Below the pieces are notes generated by a model. That model did not search any database, was not told where the DNA came from, and worked only from the letters and a program-made list of their open reading frames with translations. DNA of 64,000 nt from Panagrolaimus kolymaensis (Eukaryota; Nematoda; Chromadorea; Rhabditida; Panagrolaimidae): positions 434,001-498,000 of the forward strand of contig JAJQJQ010000040.1 in NCBI GenBank assembly GCA_028622995.1. The letters run 5' to 3'. Below are positions 37,886 to 49,703 of the stretch, piece by piece (the first letter of the stretch is position 1; each line of letters begins with the position of its first letter). The translations under genes and the position numbers were made by a program.

Positions 37886-38297
37886 CTAAGAAAAAAAAAG
37901 TTTTAAGAAGTAAAAAAAAATATATATCACATAGAACGTCACGGATATCATCACATAGAACAGTACTGTATCGATAATAAGAAAACTATTGATACAAATC
38001 ATTAACACAAAAGAAAGAAAACAACAAGGGAAGGCAAAAAAATTTGAAAAAAAGTCGATTGATCCCGTAATAAATAACTCAAACTTTAATAAACGCTTGT
38101 TGCAAAAAAAAAGTTTTATTGTTAAATAATATATTATGATAATTATGTTAGTAAACTTTTTTCATAAAAAAATCTCGTAATAAAAACATAAAATGAAGCT
38201 CAAAAATAATCAAAACAAAAATAAATAACTTAAAAATTTAAGCAAAAATTAAAAAAAAAAGAAGTCAAAAGCTTAATTTAAAATTTATTTACTGCAA
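37886..38297. other. gap between the two FAXC-like copies
   Basis: 412 bp, A/T-rich with no coding sequence. Ends at a good acceptor before copy A, so it may be an intercistronic or promoter region. Confidence 0.4.
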
Positions 38298-39343
38298 TTA
38301 AGTTGTTTGTTTAAGTTCGGCGGCGGCTTCTTCAGCAGGAACTTCAGCAACAACGGAAAGATGTTCTTCTAGGACGGGTTCAGGATTCATTGCAAGGGTT
38401 CGACCAAGTTCTTCCCAATCCGGCCAAACTTGAGCTTTAACTCTTTCAAAAAATGATTTTAAATTTGGAGTATTTGTTTCCGCAAATTTAAGAATTACAT
38501 CATTGGGTTGAGGAGTAGCGAAAAGTTGAGCGAGATTAGCAAAAGCGGTGGAATCAAACTAAAAAATGAAGGGTTTATTAGCTAAACATTAAAGCAATGA
38601 GAAAGCATCAAACCGATGAAGGCGTTGTACCAAAGAAATAAGGCTTATCCCCAAGAATTGTGGAAAGTGCAGTCAAATCACGGCGTAAAATTTCTTCAAT
38701 TTCATCTTGAGAATTTCTACCATAGCCATGAACTTGAAGCCTTTGATTTATTCGTCGTTTAAGTAAAGTAGGGGCCAAGGTTTGAGCGATAAACTTTTTG
38801 GGTCCAGTCATATTATTAATGGCACCAAATTTTTCATTAAACATCCATCGACAATCTAAACCTCGAAGATACACGATTGCTAAGAAGAGAGATTGTTCAA
38901 TGAGAATAGTGTAAGCTCGAGCATCAGCTTTATCCTTTTCATTCAAAAAGCTATCACATGGAATATTGAATTCCTTGATTAAAACTTCCATAATATGACC
39001 GGAATCCGCGTAATGACGTCCATTTAATTCAATAAATGGAACCAAGCCTTTCACCGAACCATTTTTAAAGTCATTACTAACATTCTAAAAGCTATTATTA
39101 TATAAAAGAAAAAAAAACGAAGGCGAGAATGGCTAACATAATAAGGAAGTTTGTTCCATCGAACAAAGGTTTCAACTTTGAGGGAAAAAGGGGACATCTG
39201 AAATTCAATATTTTTAAAGCATAAATAAAAAAAGAGCTGGGTTTTACGTTTGGAATCGAGGCCGCTCTTGGATATTGTACAATGTTTACAATATTTTCTT
39301 TCCAATCTCGAACTAAAAGTTTTTTAGTCGGTGTAATTTCCAT
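38298..39343 (-). CDS. FAXC/CDR-like metaxin-GST family protein, copy B
   Basis: Four exons, about 310 residues; start at 39343 (MEITPTKKLLVRDWKENI) 19 bases after an acceptor TTATGTTTAG. Same motif order as copy A: VQYPRAASIPNMSPFSLKVET, LVPFIELNGRHYADSGHIME, CRWMFNEKFGA, SQDEIEEILRRDLTALS, LGDKPYFFGTTPSS, DSTAFANL. It has an extra C-terminal tail rich in Glu/Ala (VVAEVPAEEAAAELKQ) absent from copy A. Intron positions are shared with copy A except one extra near 39185-39240. Cellular role by family: axon-related in flies, metal or stress response in worms; not shown here. Confidence 0.88.
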
Positions 39344-41097
39344 TTTTTTGTGGTAGATTCTAAACATAAAGAAATTAGGCTATTTATTTTTTTTAAATGA
39401 AAATGTTTAAAATAAATATGCACGAAGATGCAAAAGAAACATATAAAGTAAACAAGTGACCTCATCAGAGCATTTAAAAATAATAATAATAATGGCATCA
39501 ACAATCTTCAATTTTCCAAGATAAAAACTTAATATAATGCGTCAGCGTGATCTAAGAATTTTAAAAGGTCAACTTTTCCCCAGCTTTTGAGAAAAAAGCA
39601 AAATCTTTACTTATTCAAAAGCAGCCATCATAAACATTATGAATCATAATATCAGCAATAGAGAGATTAGCAAAATTTATATTAGTAAGAAGAAAAAAAG
39701 AAGAAGAAAATTCAATAACCAAAGACAAAAAAGAGAGAAAGAAAGTATCAAATTTTTGCAAATATGAACTACCACCAACAACAGCATAAAAAAGGAATGT
39801 GAAAAAGACACTATCATTATAAAAGTAAATTAGTAATGACGCCCATTTTCTTTTACAAAAAAATAAAATCGCACAACAATGTAAAGAATGTTCGCAAAAA
39901 AAAAAAAAATGAATGTCCAAAAAGGTCAAATGATCTCTTTCCCTATTTTTGCTTAACTTAAAGAAAAGAGTGCTCCGATTGAACGTGGCACAAAATAGAA
40001 ACCGCGCAAAAATTGCAAGTGTAAACAATCGAAGGAAAACTTTTTTTGAGTCATTTTCTTCCGTACAAAAAAAAACAAAAACAAAAAATAAACTTTCTTG
40101 CTTTTAAAAAAATGGTGAGTTTTTCCATCTGAAAAGAAAGAAAGAATAAAGATTTTGGATAACGTTATCGAAGCGCGAGCGTCAAGGTCACTTTTATTGA
40201 AGAAAAAAAGACAAGTCAAATCAAAAATGGCGGCAGGTTTTTGTAAAGTGCTTGGTCCAATAAATAGATAGATGATGGTTGAATGCATTCAAATTGAAAG
40301 AACTCCTCCATCCATTAATAAGTTGTTGTTGGTGGTTGTTGTAACACGATTATTGTAAAAGTGGTAAAGCAACTTTTTTTCTGTGTGTGAAGTGATGGAA
40401 AGAACTGGATTTATTGTGTGTGTGAAAAAAAGTGGAAAAATTAAAATTATTTGACTAAATCAAAAATAATTCATTTAAAATTTTAATTAAATGAAAACCG
40501 AAATTAACAACTATATTATACGAAAAATTTATGACACAAGACTTTCATTTGACATGATCATATTAATTTTCTCCATTTTTTTGTTGAAAGAAATAAATGA
40601 GTTGTCTCGATTGAAATATTTGTAAAAGCACCTGTGCTCGCATTCTTTTACAAAAAAATAAAACTCAAAAAGAGTTGGATGGGTTGGTTGAATCAATGAA
40701 AACACAAAATAGAGTCTTTTTTTCAATCAAACTATAAAAATGTCTTTTAATTTTTCCTTGAATCATATTATTTCATCAAATGATGGAACGAACTATGATG
40801 ATACAAAAAAAAGAAGAGAATTGAGCTAAATATGCTAAATTTAAAATTTAAAACCAATTGTAGCTTTCACAAACGGTAAAGATTTTTTTTTGAACAATTT
40901 TTGTTAATTATGAAAATCTTTCCAAACATTTTTCTGAAGAATTGCTATTACCTTTGAGTGATTCTAAACATTTTCTTAAAAACATAGTTATTTACGTTGT
41001 TTAGTGACGCTTTTAATTTTTAACAAAAATTTCATTAAATAAAGTTAGTTTATTTTTACGCTTTCAAAAACAAATAATATAGATTTTTTTCATATCT
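39344..41097. other. intergenic region
   Basis: 1.75 kb AT-rich gap between the start of copy B and the end of the Munc13-like gene. Minus ORFs at 39615-40028 and 39953-40288 overlap, are Phe/Ser/Leu-rich and lack any family signature; I do not call them. Confidence 0.45.
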
Positions 41098-44000
41098 TTA
41101 ATGGCGAATAAAACTATGAATAGCTTGTTTAAGTTTTTGTCGATTTTTTGCAAGGGTTAATCGATTGTGAATTGGAGATTCTTTATCATCCATTGCGTTT
41201 GATGGAAGAATACGATAATCCCTCAAATACTTTTCATAATATGTAACTTCATGAGCTAACGAATCACGGGAACTTCTCTGTTCAAGAATCTTAAATTCAA
41301 ACGTTTTTTCCACATTTTAAATTTTAAAGATGGATGGATACCTTAAAAACTTGATTATATTGAGTCGAAAGTGGTAACACCAAGGGAAGGACAACTGGTG
41401 GTGGTAAATGTTTAGCTGCTAACGATCGAAGCCTCGGAATTGTGCTAAGAGGAATAAGGGCTTGACCAGCAAGATCGTTGTAGCTCATCACATCATGATC
41501 GAGCACTGTGAGACACAAACATGTTCCATTAGTGAAAAAATATTCTTCTGGAATTGAATTATGTGAGTTCATTTAATTTACATTTTATACAAAAATTATT
41601 AATTTTCTTTTCGAAACGAATTTTTTTATAAATCTTATCAAAAGGCTTTTTGCTCAGCCCCTCTCATCTAATGTAAGGCGTGAGATTACTCTTTCACCCG
41701 ATGAAGACGCATCGCATCGTACTTACCGTCAATAGCCATCTGAAATGTCTGATTCCACTTTGGATTCAATGTTTTCTTTTTTGTTTCCGTAGTTTCAGGT
41801 GGAAACATTGAAAATGGAAAAAATGCTCGAGGATAAAGTTCAAGTCGAAGATATGGATCACTTGATTGGCATAAACTATCAAGAATTGGAATATCATAAG
41901 CTGACATGACTGAAAGAATCATTTTTAATTTTAGTTTGTAAAATTAATAAAAGACTAACTTAAAACATGAAGTAAAATTTGTTGATTCGTAGAAGGAATA
42001 TATCCAATTCTTAATAAAACTCTAGGAACACCTTCTTTAATTAGGGCACTCGCAGTTAAATCCGACAAATGGCAGTAATATTCTAAAATTAATTCTCTTG
42101 TTTCTGCGCAATTCATATGAATTTTGTGTCTCAAAGATGACTGGTCTTTCGACCATTCCATTTCAAGAATACGACACACAGTATCACAAGCTCTCTAAAA
42201 TTATTATTTTTTCTCTTTACAAAACTTGGTTGTTTAAAAACGCTCACATCAATGTTGATGTAATAATCAGGTTGTTCACCATCAAGAAGCTTTTTCTCTA
42301 AAACATTTTTAACAGTTGTCCAAATTTGATTCTGAAAATGATTAAACAGCCTCGGCAACAATCGAGGCTTGAATCCGGTAGAAATTTTTTCAAGACAAAT
42401 AAATAATTGGTCTTCTTTTTCCGGTGTAAACACTTGCTTCATATAAAATTTCTAGAAATTTGTAATACCATTAACAACCTTTTCCATAATTACACCACCA
42501 TAAATAAAACTTACAAACGTTTTCTTTTGATTATCACCATTTGTGGCAATAGCTTCACAATGTTTTTGCAAGCATATAGTTTTTTGAATTACAAGGTTAT
42601 CAACAATTTCATCAGTTATGCTTTGACAATATTTAACACTGGATTCAATTATTTTAGAAATTCCATCACGAATAAGGCTTCGATCTTTTTCGGGTAAAAC
42701 TTTATAAAGTTTATGAACTTCAATCCATTTTTCATAATTTTGTTCAATATAATTGCATGCATGTTCAATACCATTTGAAATTCGAATGATATTACCCGTA
42801 CTAGGTTGAAGACTAAATCGAATGCGAAGTTGAGTTGCAAACGATTTTAAACAATCTGCTAATGTCTAAAACTCATAATTTTTAAAAGATATGTATAAAA
42901 GCAAACCAAAAAACTAACATTTACAATTTGTAGGCAGCATAAAAGCATGGTGCTTTGTGCATTAATATTTAAACGAAGAAAATCATCACATAATGCTTTA
43001 CAAAAAGCTAAACAACTTATTGTGCTAGGATGAAGTTCAATTTCTAAAGGTTCTTGAACTTTAGTTTGAAAGAAGTGATTTTTTTCATCGAATCCTGGCG
43101 AAGCTGGAGGAGGATGATGTTCTTCTTCTGAAACTTCAATACTGCGTCGAACAAAATTTAAATAAACGCTTCTCCAAGTTGAAGTCCAAAATACTATTGT
43201 TTTTTCAAACGATAATTCAAATTGAAGAATACGATATTCCTTTTGTCTAAAACAAACCTATTTAAATAAATGCTTTAAAACATTATAATTTGGTTTACGA
43301 TAAAGTTTCGATGCATTCTGTAAATTGTCTAAGGGCGTCAAAAAGTTTCATGGTGCTTCGAGTAAAAGATACAAGTTTTTGACGATTTCTTGGTTCCACC
43401 GTTTCAGTCAAAGCATCAACAGTTTTTTGAATTGCATCGATAATATGGGAATCAACTAAATCCAAAATAAATTCAGAATAACGAAAAAAAGCTTTATCAA
43501 AAAATTCATCGTAATTTTTTGAAAATCTTCTAAAACAAATATGAAGTTCATCGATTTTTTGACATAAATAATCTACATCATTTTCACGAGAATTAAAATC
43601 GATAAGCCATTGAGTAACGGAATTTTGAATTGAATGATGAAATAGCGATCGAATAGAGTCTTTTATTCCATTAACTTCAGCTTTTTCCCATATATTTAAA
43701 TGGCAAAGATCCAATATAGGTCTTAAAAAATCAACTTATTTAACATTGCAATATTAAAAAAAAGAAAGACGAGCTCACGTTAAATAATGACAAAATGCAA
43801 AAAATACTACACTGCTTTCAGTTGCAATGGGTAAAAATAAAGAATCCGATTGTCTTTTAATAACTTTAGTTGTATAAGCTAAAATTTGGCGAGAAAGATA
43901 AAGCGCCGATGGAATTGAAGATGGTTCACGAATTAATGACAGAGTTTTAAGTTTGGGATATGAGCGTTTAATCATTTCTTGTGTTAACTCAAAATTAACT

Positions 44001-44301
44001 TCATTTAAATCTTGCTCAAGTGATACACCTATCATTAAAAGGCGCATTTGATTCATTGGAATTGAATAAAATTTTGAAATGCGATGAATTATACGTCGTG
44101 TGAGATCGACAGAAACTTCATCCTCATTATTTTCCTAAAAATTAATTGTTACAAAGTTCGGAAACATTTCGATTATACGGTATTAAATTTATCCTTGAAT
44201 AAACATTTAATAAGTTCGATTAATTCTTCGGTATCGATAGGATCAAAATCACTACCAGAAATTAAGCGTCTCTTTAACGCCCATAGATTTGATTTGGCAT
44301 T
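41098..44301 (-). CDS. Munc13-like (UNC13D/BAIAP3/AEX-1 type) vesicle priming protein, 5' end unresolved
   Basis: About 880 residues over roughly ten exons. The first recognisable exon reads LWALKRRLISGSDF then TEELIELIKCLF, matching the N-terminal helical segment of UNC13D. Next comes a MUN region including IQNSVTQWLIDFNSRENDVDY, QKKEYRILQFE-type helices and the MHD2 tract SLRHKIHMNCAETRELILEYY. The C-terminal C2 domain (VMSAYDIPILDSLCQSSDPYL, LNPKWNQTFQM, LTVLDHDVMSYNDLAGQ) keeps Ca-binding Asp positions. No N-terminal C2A or C1 domain, like C. elegans AEX-1. No ATG precedes the first exon in frame; its sequence overlaps the last UBAP2-like exon in another frame, so the true start is uncertain. 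Stop at 41098. Confidence 0.8.
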
Positions 44302-46077
44302 CTACTCATTGGCGGATACTAGAAAAAATATAATTAGTATTAATTAAAATAATAAAAACCTTACATGATACATGTTTTGATTGACATACATATGATTAGC
44401 TGGAGGACCAGAAAATCCAGGAGGTGGAGGAGGATAACGATGAACAGGATCTCGCATAGGCATATGAGTCATCATTTGAGCTGTTACAGGATCCATCATA
44501 TATGGAGGATAGTTACCATATGTTGGATTATACATCTGTTGTTGATAAGAATGTTGCTGATGAAGAGGTTGTTGAACTTGATGTTGTTGAGGATGTGAAA
44601 GTGTGGATGGAGGAGGAACACCAGCCATAGCATAATTGGTTGAAGATGGCGGAGTTGATGCAACAGACACGGCATAATTTGAAGCAGGCACGTTTGTAGA
44701 AGGTGGAGCATGAGAAGTGTTAACATATGGAGGAAAGGACATTGTCGACGTCTCAGCATAACCAAAAGTATTAAGACGCAAAGGTTGTTGAATGGAAGGA
44801 GAAGCTCGAAGTTGTTGTGCTTGAGGAGGAGCATCGAAAATATCAGGATTAGCCACATCTGACTTAGACACCAATGATGAAGATTTAACAGGAGATTTTG
44901 TTAAAACAGGTGATGATTCTTTAGCAGAACTAGGTGTTGCTAGTGAAGGTTGAGCTTCATAAAATTCAAAAATATCAGCGACTGGTTTACACAAAATTGG
45001 TGATGACTTCACAGGAACAACAGGCAATGATTCTTTAGCTGTAGAAGGTGTTGCATCTTTAGAAGGTTGTACATGTTGAAGCGGAATAGTTGGAGATGTT
45101 GATTTGATTGGTGTGGGAGATGATTGAGGAGGCGTAGGTGGCTCAAGCTTCTTTCCTCCAGCAACAGCAGCAAACGATAAAGGACCAGCAGGAGTTTTAA
45201 TAAGTGTAGGTTTTAAAGTAGCAGCTTCAGATTCCTTAACACCGTTTCCTTTGGATTCCGTTCGAACATAAGTATGGTGAGGAGTTTGTTCTGGAATGTT
45301 ACGAGGTGGACCGCCACGATGCCTTCCTAAAAATAAAAAGGATTTTTCTTCTCGTCTACGTAAACTAACCTCGACGATTTCCATATTGACCAGGTTTAGG
45401 ACGCTGATCACCATTTACAGATTCCTTAATATTGCGTCCTTTGGATTCAGTTATAACACCAGTTTTATCAAGAGTTTGTTGTGGATTGTTACGTGCTTGA
45501 CCTACACGTTCCTTTCCTGAAAACAAAGCATAAATTCAATACGGTACAAAAAAAAATTTACCTCGACGATTTCTAGATTCACGACGTTTTGAACGCTCTT
45601 CATTAAGTTCAGGTTTCTTGGAGTCGACTCCTCCGTTGGGTTCAATTGGAACAATACTTTGATCAGTAGCTTGTTGTTGATCACTACGAACTGGACCACC
45701 ACGTTGTTTTCCTGAAATGAAATTATATACATTTTGCATATTTTATAAAGGATTTTACCACGACGATTTCCAGATTCAACCCGACTTGGACGCTCTTCAA
45801 CAACTTCAGTTTTCTTAGGCTTGCGGTTTTTTGGTTCAATCCAACTATCCATACCACCATGATCAAGAACCCAGGTGACAGCTGCTTCAAGTTGGTTATT
45901 AGATTCATGCAAAGCCTCTTCAGCTACAGAAGGAGAACAGCGGGTTGTTTCAATGATCTAAAACGAAAGAATTGTTTTGATTCGAAAATTTAAAAATAAA
46001 AAGCTCACCTGCTTTATTTCAGCATCACGAAGGTTTTGTTTAGAACGGTTGTTGGTAGCAACAGAAGCCAATGCCAT
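44274..46077 (-). CDS. UBAP2/Lingerer-like RNA-associated protein
   Basis: N-terminal UBA domain (AEIKQIIETTRCSPSVAEEA, then LHESNNQLEAAVTWVLDHGG) after start 46077, which follows a TTTTAG acceptor by six bases. Then an Arg-rich region with repeated units, then a long Pro/Ser/Thr/Gln/Tyr-rich C-terminal part ending PGFSGPPANHMYVNQ and, after the last intron (donor at 44343), YPPMSRMPNQIYGR. UBAP2L/Lingerer proteins sit in stress granules and bind RNA via RGG tracts. Three tandem phase-1 exons starting G(K/R)xRGGP-like and ending NRRG look duplicated (45711-45562, 45516-45370, 45326 onward). About 560 residues. Confidence 0.8.
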
Positions 46078-47627
46078 ATTAAACTAAAAGATAATGTTTT
46101 AGAAGAAACATAAAAAAAAAGTTTAAAAAAATATATTTTTTAGCACGCAATGATATCATGTAACCTTTACCGCAACAACAAAAAATAACGAAAGTGAAGA
46201 CAAAAAACAAATTAATCAAAATTCAAAAAGATGAATAAAAAAGCTTTCAAATCCCTTTTTTTTGCCGGTTTGTTGGAAATGGTGGTTTCAAGAGCAAATG
46301 GAAATTTTCCTCGCGAGATTCAAGGGAATTGAAATTTTAGTCCATTTCATTCTTCTCAATTTTCATTTTCTGTTAGCTTTAGTTATTGCTTCGATTCTAT
46401 CCAAATTTACATATTTTGTTTTCACAATCAACAAAAAGCAGATAAATGAATGAAATATTTGCATGAAAGCGTTTTGAAGTGCTTTTGATGAAAAAGACAT
46501 TTAGTTTTTTTTAGTTGAAATAAAGCGACTGTTTGTGGTGGTTCACTTTGGAGGTGCTCTAAAGTTTTGAGGGAATTTTGTTAGGGATGAAAGAAGTAAC
46601 GTAAGGGTAATTATTAGGCATTTATGAGTATGCATTGGATATTGCTGAGAATTTTTTAGGATGAGCTTTGTGGACCTAAAAGGAGTTAAACGCTCTGTGA
46701 TGTCGATGTGATAGTTGCTGAAGGCCTTTTTTGGTGAAGTGAGGATCTCAGGGTTAATGATAAAAATAAGCTTGCAGTTGGTTGGTTGAAGCATTATAAA
46801 TAAGTATACTTAAACTCTATTTTGATAGCTTAAAACAAAGTAAAAAAGGATAGTAAAGGAGCATATGATTTTTTTACGGAAAAACAATAATTAAGAGATG
46901 TGCATTTTATACTGTAAGCAAAAATAATATATGAAACAGATACATCTGATGGCGGGTCGAAGACTCGCTTTGCTTCTAGTAACAAGCAAAAAGATATGCA
47001 ACTCTTCAAAAAATACTTTAAGAAATGGATTTAATGTAAATGTTTGTCTTTTATGTAGTTAGACGGCTGATGTGATATGTGTGCTTCTTGTATCAAAATA
47101 CACTCAAGACCCGTAACAAGAGGTAGTATTTTCTTGTATAATGTTTGTGATGTGTGTCTTTTATTTATAAATAAATGTGCATAAGAATAATTTTTTATAC
47201 CATATTAATAACTGTGTAACAGTATGGAGTAAAAAGGGTAATAAACTTCTTAAACAGTTCATCATTTTGATTGTTAAAACATATAAACATTTAGAATTAT
47301 TGTGAATACCAAAACAAAAACTAAGGTTGCTATAAGATGGAAAAATATATTCTTTCTCCATAATTAACTCTGACAAATGCTGTTTCCGATGCATAAACAC
47401 ATAAAAAGAAAACAATCTTGTAATAAAAATGTGACTTCTTTTTTCGTAAAGTTTAAAAGATTACACTTCCACCGTTGACGAGAAGAAAATATCTTGAAAA
47501 AAAGTGTATTATTTTGTACAAGTAAGAATTTTAAACACAAGAAAACTATGCATATTTACTTCAAAAGAGACAAAAAAAATAACGAAAAAGTTTCTTTAAA
47601 AAATGAACGAAACAAAAGAAAGAATAA
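46078..47627. other. intergenic region with candidate Helitron insertion
   Basis: 1.55 kb between two minus-strand genes. Base composition becomes G-richer at about 46540-46790, then a hairpin plus CTAG at 46952-46979 marks a likely Helitron 3' end. The ORF at 46543-46794 lies in the odd-composition part and has no family signature. Confidence 0.5.
46952..46979 (+). mobile_element. candidate Helitron 3' terminus 1
   Basis: Seven-base-pair stem GCGGGTC/GACTCGC (one wobble) with GAA loop, followed by TTTGCTT and CTAG, then T. This is the classical Helitron 3' end layout: hairpin 10-12 nt before CTRR, inserted before T. Preceded by ACATCTGATGG, resembling ACATCGCTGG at the second candidate. The 5' end (TC) was not located, so the element size is unknown; likely a non-autonomous remnant. 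Confidence 0.5.
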
Positions 47628-48710
47628 TTATGGCTTCTTTTCACCAGTAAGATAAGCGAGAGCGTCTTCAAACTTTTCAATCATTCGAACAAGATGTGTC
47701 TTTGGACCTTCTGAATTGGGATAAGAAAACTAAAAAATGAAAACAATAAACGTATGCAGAATATAAAAAAACATGCCTGAATTTTATCTTTAGCTTTTTT
47801 TTCTGCTTTGAAAGTATCCTTGATATAAGTATTAACCAAAACAGTACCAAGAGCATTTGCAGCACGAATAAGCAATTGAGTTCCAGATTCGCTTTTCTTG
47901 ATATGAAGAAAACCAACACCAACTTTCTTATATTCATGATCGATAAAGTTGAAAAGAGAACATTTAGTTGAAAAGACAGCATCAGGTTCTTCATGTTTGA
48001 CAAGCTCAACTCTAGGAGGTGAATCGCTTTCTGATTTTTCATTAGTTGTTGTAGGTGATTGGCCGGTAGTAGTTGAATTTGCAACAGTCGAAGGATTCCA
48101 AGTGAAAGGTGAAGAAGCTCCTGGTTTAATCAAACCACCAAAAAGTGAACTGTTATTGTGAGAAGATTTAACAGAAAATTCAGGTTCTTTGGAAAATTTG
48201 ACGTTAGGATGTGAAGAACCACCAGCATTGCATTTTTCTTGAGCTTGAGTTGCCGAGTGAGCTTTATGAAGAAAACCATCACCAGGTTTTTTTAAATCAG
48301 GATTGACCAAATTAGAACAGTTAGTTGAAAAAGCGTCATTTGGTTCATTATGCTTCACAAGCTTGGCTTTTGGAGGTGAATCAACATCAGAATCACTTTT
48401 TTCTCGATCTTTTGAAGTTTTAGACAACTTATCTTCATTTATTGGCTTTTCTTCTGCAGATCTTTTTCTTTTTGCACATACAATCTTTCTCTTCTGTGGA
48501 AATTCAGCGTACATCTGGTCGAGATATTTAACGTGAGTTAAATAGTCAGTTACAGAAGGTGTCTAAAAATACAACATTATTTAAAAAAAATTAATCTTAA
48601 AATATTACCAAGTCATACGAAGGATTATCTTGTAATGCAGCAGAAACAAAATCGACAAATTCTTCATTAAGGATCTTAAGTTTTTCACGGAATCTTTCGT
48701 CGTTAGTCAT
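47628..48710 (-). CDS. npp-16: NUP50-like nucleoporin (RanBP1 domain)
   Basis: Nuclear-pore basket protein. Start at 48710 (MTNDERFREKLKILNEEFVD) just after TTTTTAG. Three exons, about 325 residues. Middle part is Lys/Ser-rich with repeated SDSPPKAKLVKHNEPNDAFS and SDSPPRVELVKHEEPDAVFS units (duplicated within the protein). C-terminal RanBP1-like domain: VGFLHIKKSESGTQLLIRAA, LGTVLVNTYIKD, then after a GC-AG intron (47776-47730) FSYPNSEG. The intron donor is CAG|GCATGT; reading through it gives a Phe-rich tail that fits the domain less well. NPP-16 naming is by family analogy. Confidence 0.8.
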
Positions 48711-49703
48711 TCTAAAAAGGATAAAAAAATTAGTTTATGAAAAAATGTGTAATAAACAAATATATTATTTTTGTGATACGTATTTGATTACATTAAAAAT
48801 AAAATGGCAGAGCTTTATTGAGCCTTGATAAAAATTATTTAATTGTTCGCTACGAATTTTTACAAATTAAAGAAATGATCGGAATACAAAGTAAAAACAG
48901 CGATGTATGACAAACAAAAGAAAATATGAGCCTTCACCTTTGGAATCAAGCTTTCGTTATAGGATGCTAGATAATTCAAATCAATGCTTACGGCATCAAT
49001 AATAACGGTTTTATCAAAATATTTAACCTACATATGTTTATTGCTTGCTGTATTCATTTATTATTTTATTTTCTTGACATTATCTTTGCTGAATTACTCT
49101 ATTAAAAAATTAAGAGTGCGTTCTATCATCCCTATAGGATTTATCCAATATATTTTTTTATTTGTTAATTATTTTTTGCTTCTTCAATGCTGTCGGTCTC
49201 CATAATTCTTTTTTTACGCAAAGTCAATATGATAAAACAGAAAAAAAAATCATAACGACGAAAGCATTTGGTAAAAAGTAAAGCCTTACTCAACAATACC
49301 TGTAAGTATGCTAAAAATAATTTGTTTTATTTTATATTAAAATTTGACGAAATTATAATTTTAAACTTTGATCTTTTGGAATAAAACGTCATTTTTAGCT
49401 TTTTAAATATTTGTAGCTGGTTACTTTTATGCTTTTTTAAACAATGGATGGTTAAAAATGATTTTATGAGGAAAAGCAAAAATATGAGTAATAAATGCAT
49501 GAGATTTTTTGGAGAAAAAAAGAAACTAAAAACATCATAAAAAAAAGTGAGGGATTTGAAGCTCAATGGCCTTCTTACTTTCTAAAGGCGGTCGGACAAA
49601 AAAAAAGTGAAGAATGAAGAAAGAATAAAAAAAGAAACAACGAACGAACTAAGAAAAAGAAGCATTATTTGGACTTTGCTTTTGAGGCTTTGAATTGGAC
49701 ACG
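48711..49703. other. divergent intergenic region
   Basis: About 1 kb separating the NUP50-like (-) and degenerin (+) starts. AT-rich; plus ORF 48984-49205 is hydrophobic low-complexity. No coding sequence called. Confidence 0.4.

Noticed and set aside
39615..40288. Overlapping minus ORFs of 111-137 residues
   Set aside because: Phe/Ser-rich AT-driven composition, no domain, no signal peptide, no introns.
44365..44858. ORFs opposite and within the UBAP2-like exon
   Set aside because: Shadows of its repetitive Pro/Gln/Tyr coding sequence.
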